A DNA stretch of 64,000 bases from assembly GCA_947165145.1 (NCBI GenBank), contig CAMUZG010000007.1, forward strand, positions 1-64,000, written 5' to 3'. Under the pieces are notes generated by a model. It ran no database searches, was not told the origin of the DNA, and was given only the letters and a program-made list of their open reading frames with translations. Below are positions 49,801 to 61,800 of the stretch, piece by piece. The first letter of the stretch is position 1, and each line of letters starts with the position of its first letter. This DNA comes from an uncultured Selenomonadales bacterium. Lineage in GTDB: Bacteria; Bacillota; Negativicutes; Selenomonadales; Selenomonadaceae. A program made the translations under genes and the position numbers.

Positions 49801-52800
49801 CGCCCGTCCAGATGTCGCCGTCGGAATTCATCGGTCCGATAGCAGTGACTTTGTAAGACGCGTCGTTGACAGTGAATTTGTCGCCCGTGCTGAGTTCGCC
49901 GATTGTAATCGTGCCGTCCGCGTTGACAGTGACGTTGATGACCGCAGAATCTTCCGCCGCGTTGATGTCGCTTTCTTCGTCAGCCGCCGTCTCGATAGCT
50001 TTGATGACGTTGCCGTCGGTCGTGGTGACTTCTTCATTCGCCGCAAGCTCAACCGTGCCGCTCGTAAGCGTGGAAGTCGTGCCGTCGCTGTCAATGATAA
50101 CGTCGGTCGTAGCGTTGTAATCTTTGCCGTTGACAGTGACATTGCCCGCCGAAGATTTAAGCGTCGCCGCGAAGTCGACAGTGTAAGCCGTATCGTCTTT
50201 GGTGACGGTGCCGAGTTTTGTTGTCGGATTGGTGACGTTATCCACGACGATTGAAGTTGCCGCAACGTCGCCGAGATTGAGCACGCCGTTCGTCAATGCG
50301 ATAAGCGGAGTTGCGTCGCTGTCGTAAGTAAACGTGCCGTCCGCGAAGTTATCGGCAAGCGTTTTGTCCGTCGAGTTGTAAAGCCCTAAGCCGTCAATGA
50401 CTTTGTATTTGTCGCCGTTGAGCGTGAACTCGTCGCCCGCAACCAAGCCGCTGATGTTGTCGACGCCGATAATCATGTCGCCGTTGATAACGGTTGCCGT
50501 GACAGTCTCGTCGCCGATATTAACGGGTTGTTTGACAGCCGCGGCGATTGAACCTGCGGTCAGTGCGACTTCTTTAACGTTGTCGGTGAGCGCGGGAATA
50601 TCTTCCGTTGCGTCGACAGTGAACGGGTTGCGCGTGTTGTTCGGCGTGACGGTGAAAGTGTTATCTTCGTTGGCAGTGACAGGAACGTCCGCCGCCGAGC
50701 CGTCGATATTCATTGTGACGCCGTCGATTGCGATTGAAGTCAGCGCAGTATCTCCCGCCGCCAATGTGTAACCGTCAGCATCTTTGGTCAATGCGCCATA
50801 AGAAACGGTCGGGTCGTCGAGATTATCCACAAGAATCACTTCGCCGTTGTCCGCTAAAGTTTCAGCGTTGACGACAAGATTGCCGTCCGTGACTTCAAGC
50901 ACAGGCGTCCAATTATTTTCGTCGGCAAGCGCGGTGATCGTCAAGCCGTTCGTGAAGTTGTCGCCCGTCCAGATGTCGCCGTCGGAATTCATCGGTCCGA
51001 TAGCAGTGACTTTGTAAGACGCGTCGTTGACAGTGAATTTGTCGCCCGTGCTGAGTTCGCCGATTGTAATCGTGCCGTCCGCGTTGACAGTGACGTTGAT
51101 GACCGCAGAATCTTCCGCCGCGTTGATGTCGCTTTCTTCGTCAGCCGCCGTCTCGATAGCTTTGATGACGTTGCCGTCGGTCGTGGTGACTTCTTCATTC
51201 GCCGCAAGCTCAACCGTGCCGCTCGTAAGCGTGGAAGTCGTGCCGTCGCTGTCAATGATAACGTCGGTCGTGGCGTTGTAGTCTTGACCGTTGACGCTGA
51301 AAATTCCGGCTGAAGCTTTAATAGCCGTGGCGAAGTCGACAGTGTAAGCGGTATCGTCTTTGGTGACGGTGCCGAGTTTCGTCGTCGGAGCGGTGTCGCT
51401 GTCGTAAACAAAAGCGGTGTCGTCGTCGATTGTGTCAAGGTCAATCTGATTGTTGCTGTTCGGCGCAATGATTTGAGTTTCGTCGCTGTCGAAAGTAAAG
51501 TTGCCGTCGGTGAAGTCGTCGACAAGCGTCTTTGCCGTCGAGTTGAACAATCCAACGCCGTCAATGCATTCGTAATTATCGGCGGAACCGTCGGTGTCGG
51601 TGACGGTGAATTTGTCGCCCGCTGACAAGCCGCTGATACCGTCCGCGCTGATAATCATGTTGCCGTTGGTGGGAGTAATTGTCGTGCCGTCTTCGAGTTC
51701 GACAGGTTGATTGATAGCGGCGTCGAGAGCCCCAGCAGACAATTCGACTTCCTTAACGTCGGTGAGCGCAGGAGCATTGCCCGTAGCGTCGACAGTGAAG
51801 TTTTGAGCGTTTTTGTCGGGCGTGACGGTGAAGGTCGATTGGGAATCATCAGCATTGATTGTGGTGACGGGCACGGTTGAATAATTGGAATCGATAGCGA
51901 CAACGACGCCGTCAACGGTGATGCCAGTCGCGTCGGTGTTGACTTGATTGTCTTTTGTCAAAGTGTAATTGCCGTTTCTGTCTCTGTTGAGCGTGCCGTA
52001 GACTTTGGAGCCGTCGGCGTTGGTGAGCTGTGTAGATGAGTTATTCGCCAAAGTGCTGTCGTCAATGACAATCGTGTCGTTCTCCAATTTGGAAATGCTG
52101 CCCCAAACTCTTTCCTCAAGTTGATCAATGGTTATCGAGCCGGTGGCGATAACATTAACTTCGCCGTTGTAAATTTCTTCTTCGTTGTCGTCGATTCTGT
52201 AAAGCGCGGCGTCAGTGACTTTGTATTCGATTTCGTCAATGGTGAAGATGTCGCCCGAATTCAAACCGCCGATAGTGATTTCGTAGTCAGCCGCAGCAGT
52301 AACAGTTAAACCGTTGCCTTCTTTGACGGTGATAGTGTAATCGGTCGACGTGGAAACTGATTCGTTGTTGGCAAGCGTGACGGAGCCGATATAGAGCGTA
52401 GAATCATCGGCAGTGGTGTCAAGTGTCAATGCGGTTGTGGCGTTGTAAGTTTTGCCGTTGACGGTGACGGTGCCGAGCGGTACGCTGACGGTCGTGGCGA
52501 AGTCGACAGAGTACGCGGAGCCGTTCTTCTTGAGTGTGCCGAGTTTGGTAGCAGTGTCATCAGTTGCGCTGAGAACAACGGCGTCAGTGCCCGTCATTTC
52601 ACTGAGTGGAACAACTCCGTTCGTCGGAACGATAACCTGCGTTTCAGTGTCGCCGAGCGTGAATGTTTCGTTCGCAAAGTTATCGACGAGCGTTTTGTCA
52701 GTCAAGTTGTAAAGGTCAGCGGTGTCGAGGCATTTGTAATTCTTGCCGTTAATCGTGAATGCGTCGCCCGTGTCGATGTCGCTGATTGTAGTTGCGTTGA

Positions 52801-55800
52801 CGATAACGTCGCCTGTTGTCGGCTTGATGGTGTTCGTGCCCGATGTGACGGTCTGATTCTCTTTGACGGTGACGGAGCCGTTGTCGAGTTTGAACGTCGT
52901 GACATCATCGGAGAACGTCGGTGAGTCGGTCGTTTCGAGTTTGAAGGTTGTAGCCTTGTTGTCGAGCGTGACGGCTGAAAGGGTTGTATCTCTGTTTGCG
53001 GTGAACGTTGCGGTCGCGAAGTCGGCGTCCATTGTAACGGCGGTGTTCGTCACGACGATTGAAGTCAATTTGTCGGTGGAGGCTTTGAGCGTGTAAACGT
53101 CGGCTGTATTCTTCAACGTGCCGTAAGACTTTGCGGGATTGATGATATTGTCAACGACAATGGCGGTTTCGCCGTCCGTCAAAGTATCCTTGTTGACAGT
53201 GAGAGAATCGTTGGTCACTACGAGCAACTTCGTCCAGTTAGTGTCGTCGGCGAGTTCGTCAATCGTCAGCCCCACAGTGTAAAGTTTACTGCCCGTCCAG
53301 AGTTTGTTGGCAGAATTGACGGGACCGATTGCAGTGATTTTGTATTCGTCGCTGCCAACAGTGAAAGTGTCGCCGTTGTTCATGCCGCTGACAGTAACGG
53401 TGTCGCCCGCAACGTTGACGGTCAAGCCGTCGCCTGCCGTCGCAGTGATTTTAGCTTTGCCCGTGGGTGTGACGTAAGCGTCCTTTGCAATCGTGACGGT
53501 GCCCGTTGTGAGCGTGGAAGTTGTCTCGGTTGCGTTAAGTGTTAGTGCAGTCGTGCCGTTGTACGTTTCATCGTTGACGGTGACGGTGCCCTTCGTTGAA
53601 TTGACGGTTGTCGCAAAGTTGACAGTCAAATCCGAACCCGCCGCAATCTCGACGTTGGTGATGTCGCCGTCCGTGAATGCGTCGCCTTTCTTGAGCGTGA
53701 ACTTGCTGTCCGCAACGGTGAGCGTGCCGATATTCTTCGTCGGGGCGGTGTCGCTGTCCACAATGATTGAAGTTGCTTTAACGGCGGTGATGTCGACTGC
53801 ATTTTGAATCGGCGCAATGATTGGAGTTTCTTCACTGCCGAATGTGAACGTGCCGTCGGTGAATTTTTCAGCCAAAGTTTTATCGGTCGAGTTGAACAAG
53901 CCGACGCCCTCAATGACGGTGTACTTGTCGCCGTTGAGCGTGAATTCTTCGCCTGCCTCCAAACCGCTGATTTTTTCTGCGCTGATAACCATTGTGCCGC
54001 TCGCGGGCGTGATTGTCTTGTCGCCGACTGTGACAGCTTGATCAACGGTTGCGGAGATTGAGCCAGCAGTCAGTGTGATTTTCTTAACGTCGGTGAGCGC
54101 GGGAACTTTGCTCGTTGCGTCGACAGTGAAAGGCTGTGACTTCTGCGCGGGCGTCGCGGTGAAAGTGTTATCCGTGTTAGCGGTGATAGGTACGGTCGTC
54201 ATTGAGCCGTCGACAGTCAGCTTGATGTTGTCAACTGCGATTGAAGTCAAAGCCGTATCGCCCGCCTTAACGGTGTAAGCGTCGCCTGTCTTCGTCAATG
54301 CGCCATAAGAAACTGTCGGGTCGGTGGCGTTGTCCACGATGATAACTTCGTCGTTGTCGGTCAAAGTGCTCGTGTCGACTTCAAGCTTACCGTCCGTGAC
54401 CGCAAGGACAGCCGTCCAATTTGTTCCATTGTTCAGAGCTTCAATCGTCAAGCCGTTCGTGAAGGTGCCGCCCTTCCAAAGTTTTCCGTCGGAATTCATT
54501 GGACCGATTGCGCTGACTTTGTATTCTTTGCCGTCAACGGTGAAGACATCGCCCGTGCTAAGTTCGCCGATTGTGACGTTGCCGTCTGCGTCGACAGTGA
54601 CGCTGATAACCGCAGGATTTTCCGCCCCTCTGGTTATTGTTTCTTCGACAGCCGCAGTGCTGATAGCTTTGATGTTGTTGTTCGAGGTGTTGACTTCTTC
54701 GTTCGCCGCAAGCGTGACGGTGCCCGTTGTGAGTGTGGAGCTGTCAGCCGTCTTCGCGTCGAGTGTAAGGTCGGTCGTGCCGTTGTAAGCTTTTGTGTTG
54801 ACGGTGACGGTGCCTACTGCCGATTTAACAGCCGTGGCAAAGTCAACAGTCAAATCCGAATCAGCCGCAATGTTGACGGTCTTAATTTTATCCGCCGCAG
54901 AAGTTTCGCCGTTGAGCGTGAACTTGCTGTTGTCTTTGGTGACGGTGCCGATTTTGGCCTTCGGATCAGTGTCGCTGTCGTAGACAAAAGTTGTACCTTC
55001 AGCGATTGCCGTGATGTCGAGCTGTTGAGCGTTCGGCGCAATGATTGGGGTTTCCGTGCTGTTGAAAGGAAGCGTTCCGTCAGCAAATTTATCGGCGAGC
55101 TTTTTCTCCGTCGAGTTGAACAATCCAACGCCGTCGATGAGTTTGTAATCTTTTTCGTTGAGCGTGAACTCTTCGTCCTTGTCGATACCGCTGATTCCCG
55201 TCGCGTCGACGACAACGCTACTGCCTGTCTTCGGCGTGATACCGTTTTTGCCCGTTGTGACGGTTTGATTCGCGTTGGCAATGACGGAGCCTTCATCGAG
55301 AGTGAACGCCGTGACATCATTAGAGAGCGTCGGCGGTGTATCGGTTTCGGAGTCAGTGACGGTTGCGGTGAGCGTGAAAGTTTTCGTCTTATTATCTTTG
55401 AGCGTGACGGCTGAAAGTGTCGTTTCGTCGTTGGCGGTGAATGTGACGTTCGAGGTTGCAAAGGCGGCATCCATTGTAACGGCGGTGTTCGTCACGGCGA
55501 TTGCAGTCAATTCGTCGGTAGCAGTCGCGGGTTTTGTCAAAGTGTAGCCTTCGTTCGTTTTGCTCAATGCGCCGTAAATCTTCGTAGGCGTTTCAATGTT
55601 GTCGACGATGAGAGCTTCCGTTATGCCGTCCGTGAAATCTTCCATGTTCGCGGTAATGTTGAGCGCGTCGCCCGTCACTGCAAGCAGAACGCCCCAATCG
55701 GTTGCGAGCTGGTCAAGCGTGATACCGTTTTTGCCCGTAACGTCGACTGAACCGGTGTAGACGCGTTTATCGTTGTTCTCGTCGATTCTGTAAAGATATT

Positions 55801-58800
55801 TACCGTCCATTGAGTAGGTATTTTCGCCGACAGTGAAGGTATCTCCGTCGGAAATACCGCTGATTGTTACGGTGTCGCCCTCAACGTTGACAATCAAACC
55901 GTCGCCCGCCGTCGCAGTGATTAACTCTTTGCCCGTGGGTGTGACGGAGCTTTTGACCGCAAGCGTGACGGTGCCCGTCGTGAGCGTGGAGCTGTCAGCC
56001 GTTGCCGCGATTGTAAGCTTGATCGTGCCGACGTAATTTTGATTGTTGACGGTGACGTTGCTGTCCTTCGACACGCTGACGGTTGTCGCAAAGTCAACAG
56101 TCAAATCGGCGGTCGTCGCAATATTGATTGTCGTGATAGCGTCGGGAGCGGAAGATTCGCCGTTGAGCGTGAGTTTGCCGTCGTCCGCAACAGTGAGCGT
56201 GCCGAGTTTGGTTGTCGGGGAAGTGTTGTTGTCGTAGACGTTGGCGGCGTTGTCCTGCTTCGTCAAGTTGAGCGTGCCGTCTTTCGGGCAGATGACCCCA
56301 ACGAACTGTGCAGTTTCCAAATCGGCGAGATCGACTGTAGTACCCTTAAGGTCTTCGCAGATAGTTTTATCCGTCATCAAGCCCTGCGCGGACTGGGTGT
56401 AAGTCTTATCGTTCCAGGTGAAAGATTCGCCCGCGTTGAGTTCGCCAATTTCCGTGAAAGAGCCGTCTTCAGCTTTGGCAGTGAATTCGCCGCTCTTGAA
56501 CGTCAAAGTCTGCTTATCGGTTGCAGTGGCAGATGTGTAAGTCGTGTTGAGCGTGACGGTGCCCGCGAAGAGTTTGGCAGTCGTGCCGTCGCTGTCGAGC
56601 GTCAAAGCGTTTGTGCCGCTGAAGTTTTGCTTATTAACGGTGACGTTGCCGTTTGCGTTGACTTTCGTCGCAAAGTCCACGGTGAGCGTTTTATCTGCGC
56701 CGATGTTGACGGTCGTGATGTTAGCCGTAGCGTCTTCTGTGCCTTTGAGCGTAAGCTTGCCTTCATTGATAGTGAGCGTTGCCAATTTCGTCGTCGGCGT
56801 GGTCGTGCTGTCGTAGATGAGAGCTTTGTTTGTCGAAGTTGAAATATCAAGCACTTTCAACGTCGGCGCGATAACATCAGACCAATCGGTGGCAGTGAGT
56901 TCGGTTACGTTGATGTTGCCGTTCGTGCCGAGGTCTTCAGCGATTTGTCCTTGTTCATTAATCAAGCCCTGCGCCGCTTGAATGTAAGTTGCGGTGTTGT
57001 ATTTGAAGCGATCGTTGGGATTCAAGCCACTGATTTCAATGAACTTGCCGTTTTCCGCCGTTACGGAGATACCGTTGCCATTCTCGAATTCCACGGGATT
57101 ATCTTCAAGCGTCGCGTTGACGGAAGGCGTAGCGTTGTTGAGCGTGACTGTGCCGCTGTTGAGCTTGGAAGAAGTTTCAGTGCCGTTGACGGTTGCGTCA
57201 ATGACAATGTCGCCCGCCGCAATGTAAGATACATTATTGACTTTGACGTTGCCGATTGGTGCGTTGATTTGAGTTTTGAAATCGACAGCGATTGTTTTGC
57301 CTGCCGCAAGCTGAACGTTTTCAATGCAGTTGTCGGAGAAGTTGTCACTCTTCGTGAGGGTGAATTCGCCGGCAGGGGAAACGTCGAGTTCAGCAAGTTT
57401 CTTCGTGGGATTTGTCAAGCTGTTGTAGACGAAAGCTTTTTCGGTCTGATCGGTCAAGTCAAGCAACGTGCCTTCAACCGCGATAATCTTGCGGGTGCTC
57501 TCATCGTCCATCGTGAAGACGCCGTTCGCGTAGCCGTTTTCAACTTGTGAGCCTGATTCGGAGTAGAAAAGCCCGTCCGTGCTCATCTTATATCCAATGC
57601 CGTTGACATCAAAACTATCGCCTTCGTTGAGTGCGCCGACGTAAGCTTTGCCGTTCGTGTCGATACCGACGGTCACCGTGCCGCTCTTTATGGTGACTGT
57701 TCTGCCGTCCACGGAGATTGCCGGAGTGTTCGGAGTTGCAGTGAGCGCACCTGCCGACAAAGCGATTCCGTTCACGTTGGTGAAAGTCATCGGATTGTTC
57801 GCAGTGACGGACGTGGCGTCGATTGTGAATTCTGTCTCCACATCTGCTTTGAAGGTGCCACCGCCCGCAGTAATCGTCGTGTCTTTGCAGTCGGCAGGCA
57901 ACGTCGCTTTAACGTCCTTGAGCTCAATGGCAGTCGGAACTTTGTCATTTATCGCGCTGTCCAATTTCAAGTTGTAAGCGTTAACGTCCTTGGTCAGCGT
58001 GCCGTAGCGTAAAGCTGTCGTTGCGTCGGTGAGGTCGGCAACAATGACGCTGTCGCCGTTCGTCGCGATTGTGTTTGATTCAATGGTAAATGCCCCGCCC
58101 GTTGCCGCGAGAATATTTTTCCAATCGTCGCCGAGCAAGTCTGCTGTCGTGACGGAAGTTTTTGCGTCGGGCAAAAGTTTTGTCTTATCAGCCGTTGCCA
58201 AACCGATTGAAGTTTCAACGTAAGCCGCTGTGTCCACGGTGAAACTGTCAGCTTTGTCGAGCGCGGCAATCGTAACGACATCATCTTTTGCGTTGACGGT
58301 TACGGTGCCGTTCGTCGATTTAATCGTTTCGTCTTGAACAATGTTATTGCTGTCGGTGCGGCGCGTGGTTACGTCGGCGTCTTTGACAAGCGTGACGGTG
58401 CCGCCCGTGAGGAAAGCTGTAGAATCGTTGTCTTTGTCGGTGACGATTGTCAAAACGTCCTGCGCGGCGAACGATTTGCCGTTGACGGTGTAGACGCCAT
58501 TGTCGGTGGTGGTGATTGTCGTCGCAATGGTGGTGGTGAACGTCGGGAACAATTTGCCGAGCGTGACGCCTTTCAATTCGTCGAGAATGCCGCCGTCTGT
58601 TGTCGACAAGCTGTAGCCTGTGGAGCTGTCGTAATCGAGTTCAGCAACTTTGATTGTCTGATCGCCGTGCTTAACAACAAACGCTTTGGTGATGTTAAGA
58701 TTCGTCGTCAAGTCGAGCGTGCCGTCTTCTTCAAGCTCAATGACCGTGCCGAAGCCGGAAAGTGCGGAATAAGCAAGCGTCTTGCCGTCGCTGATGTTCG

Positions 58801-61800
58801 TGTCGCAAATTGCAACAGGCTTGTCGCCGTTGAGTTTGGCGAGAACTTTGTTAGCGAGCACTTTGTAAGTATCGTTGTCGCCGACAGTGAAGATGTCGCC
58901 CTCGTCGAGTGAGCCGAGCTGAGTCCAGCCGCCGTCCACAGCCGTAGCAGTGATTCCGTTGTCCGCCGTCGTGCAGGTAATGGTTGTATCGTCAGCAGTC
59001 GCCGTGACGGATTTGCCGTTTGTGATTGTGACGGTGCCGCCAAAGAGCGTGGAAGTTTTTTCGATAACGTCAATGGTGAGATTGTTGCCGGTGTATTCTT
59101 TGCCGTTGACGGTGTAGACGCCGTTGCCCGTGGTGACCGTCGTCGCAAAGTCGGTGGTGACGGTGGCGTCGGTGCCGAGCGCAATGGTTTGAATCGTATC
59201 ACTCGCGCCGTCAATCTGTTTGAAGTCGTAGGAATTAGCGGTTGCAGTGAGATTAGCAAAACGATCCTCCGCGTCTTTCGACACGACGATATAATCTGCC
59301 GCTTCGGGTGCAGTCGAAAGGTCAAGCTTATTTTCGAAGGTTAGCTCAAGCATTTTTGTCCAGGTGTTGGCAGGCAGGACGTAATCTGTGACATTGGGAA
59401 CAGTCCAAATCGTTTTGTCGGTAGTGTCGGTAGTATTGGTCAATCCCGCGCCCTTCATGGTATAGCTTTTCGTGTCGTCAGCAGTGGTGCCCAGCGTGAA
59501 AGTTTCGTCCTTATTGGGCGTGAAAGTCATTGTTCTGAGATAAACTTTGTCGACGGTGCCACCGATTGTGTAGTTGCCGAAAATGACTGCCGCCGCGTTG
59601 TTCAATGTAACTTTCTCGACGGTGCTGAAGTCGTCGGATATGTTCAATGACACGCCGCTGACCGTTATGGAAGTTGGAGCGGTGTTGTCGGTGCCGTTGT
59701 ACTTGATAAGTTTGTTGGTGCCCGAATCACCCGCAGTAATCTCGCCGTAAATAGCGGTGGGTTTATCCAAATTGTCGACGAGAATTCCCGTTGCGTTCGT
59801 GCTGATTGTAACGTCGGCGGTCGTTTGGATAAGGTTCGTCCAATATTGTGAATCCGTGCCCGTCAAGTTGGTTACTTCGTATTCGTAGGTGCCGCCGCGC
59901 CACATTGAATAGCTGTTGCCGCTCTTCTTGGACAAACCGACATCCGTCACGGTGAAAGTGTCGTTGCCGATTGTGAACTTGTCGCCCGAATTTATTTCTT
60001 CAAGCGTCGTCTTGCCGTCGCTGATTTTGACGGTGAACTTGTCGCCTTCAGTGAGCGTGTAAGCTTTGTCGTTGACGGTAACGGAATCGTTTGCTTTGTC
60101 TATGCTGTCGACAGTGACGGTTTTGTCGCCGTCGAAATTGACGTTAACGATGCCGTTCGCTACATTGACAGTCTGATTGTTTGCGGTGACGATTTGATTT
60201 TTATCGCTAAGTGCAAGCGTGCCTTTGTCGAGAGTGACGGCGGTTGCGTTGGTGATTGACGGTGCGGTTGCGTCGTAATTGACGGTAAACGTTGTGCCGG
60301 AAGCAGTAACCTTGAACGAAGCAACGGTGCCCGCGTTGATTGGCAGTTCCTTGAAAGCGTCGGTGAAAATAATTTTGGGTGCGTCTTCCGTCACGGTGAC
60401 GGATTGCAATTTTGCATTATCGGTCTTTCCGTCCGTCGAGAGCTTATAGCTGTCGTCAGCAGTTTTGGTCAGCGTACCGTAAATAATTTTGTTGTCTGTA
60501 TTGTTTACTACAAAAGCTTTGTCGCCCGTGTTCGCCAGTATGCTTACATCGTCGCCGTCAATCTTCAAATTGTTATTCTCGTCCGCCTCAATTTGCGTCA
60601 AAGAATTCCAGTTGGTTTCAATGAGCAAATCGTCGACTTTGATTTCGCCGCCGCTCGTTTCAACTATGTTGCCGTTCCAAACTTTGCTGTCTGAGTCGCG
60701 TTGGAATCTGCCGTTGCTGAGCAGAGTATATTTGACGTTGTCGACGATGAAAGTTTCGTCGGTGTCGAGCGCGCTGATAATCCTGTTGCCGTTCGACATG
60801 TCGACGATAATTCTGTTGTCGGTTGATAAGCTGTCTGCGGCGATTGTGTTCGTGCCGTCGAAGATTGATTGACGTCCGTCGACCAAAGCGATTTTGCCCG
60901 CTGTCTGATTAAGTTGCGCGGCGGCGGTGCTTATGGTTGCGGCGTCTCCGTCGGCAACGGTGAACTTGCCGGCTTCGGTGGTGAAAGTCGCGCCCGAATT
61001 CGTGACATTGATTGCAAACGCGGTGTTCGTCCTGTCAACGGAAATAACGCCGTTCGCGTCCGAGGCAAGTGAGCCGTATTGGGTCGTCTTGTCGCTGTCG
61101 ATGATAATCCAATCGTCTACTCCGTTCGATTGCGGCAACGTGAGGACGTTGTTAACTACGGCGTCGGTTTTCTTCCAAATGCCATTGCCAGCACTGGTCA
61201 AGCTGTCGAGATCGATTTTAGTAGCGTCGCCTGTTCCGAGCAGGAGATTGTCGCTTGAATCCATGAAACCGACTTGTTCTTTGGTGTAAGTCGCGCCGTT
61301 GACGTTTAAGCTGTCGTTATTGCTGATGAGGTCGACGAAAGCTTTTTCGCCGTCGACAATGACGGTGTGATCTTTAACGCTGGTGACGGTGCCTTTATCG
61401 GTTCTGATTATCTGATTGTCCGCCGTGACGCTGAAAGTGCCGCCCGTCAAGCTGATGTTGTCCGCGTTGACAGTCGCGCCAGTGTTAACGTCGGTGACGG
61501 TGAAATTTTTATCGTCAGTGACAGTGAACGCTGCCCGCGATTGGTCGCCGTAAATCTTTTTGTTCGCGAAATCTCTGGTGAAATTGACGGTGGTGTTGTC
61601 TAACGTGATGACGCTGTCAACGGGCCAATCGGTGCCGCCCTCAGATTTTCTCAACGTCTTGGATTTTTGGTCGTAATCGGCGTAAAGCGTGGCGGGATTA
61701 CTGGCGTTGTCGACAACGAGAGCATTAGCAGTGTTGTCCTTGATAACGAGTGCACTCGCCGAAATCAATTTGCCCCAAAGGTCGGTCTTTGGAATGTCGC

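Noticed and set aside
48920-51271. Possible CRISPR or direct-repeat array
   Set aside because: The unit is 1161 bp, in frame and coding; there are no short repeats with spacers and no cas genes in the window.
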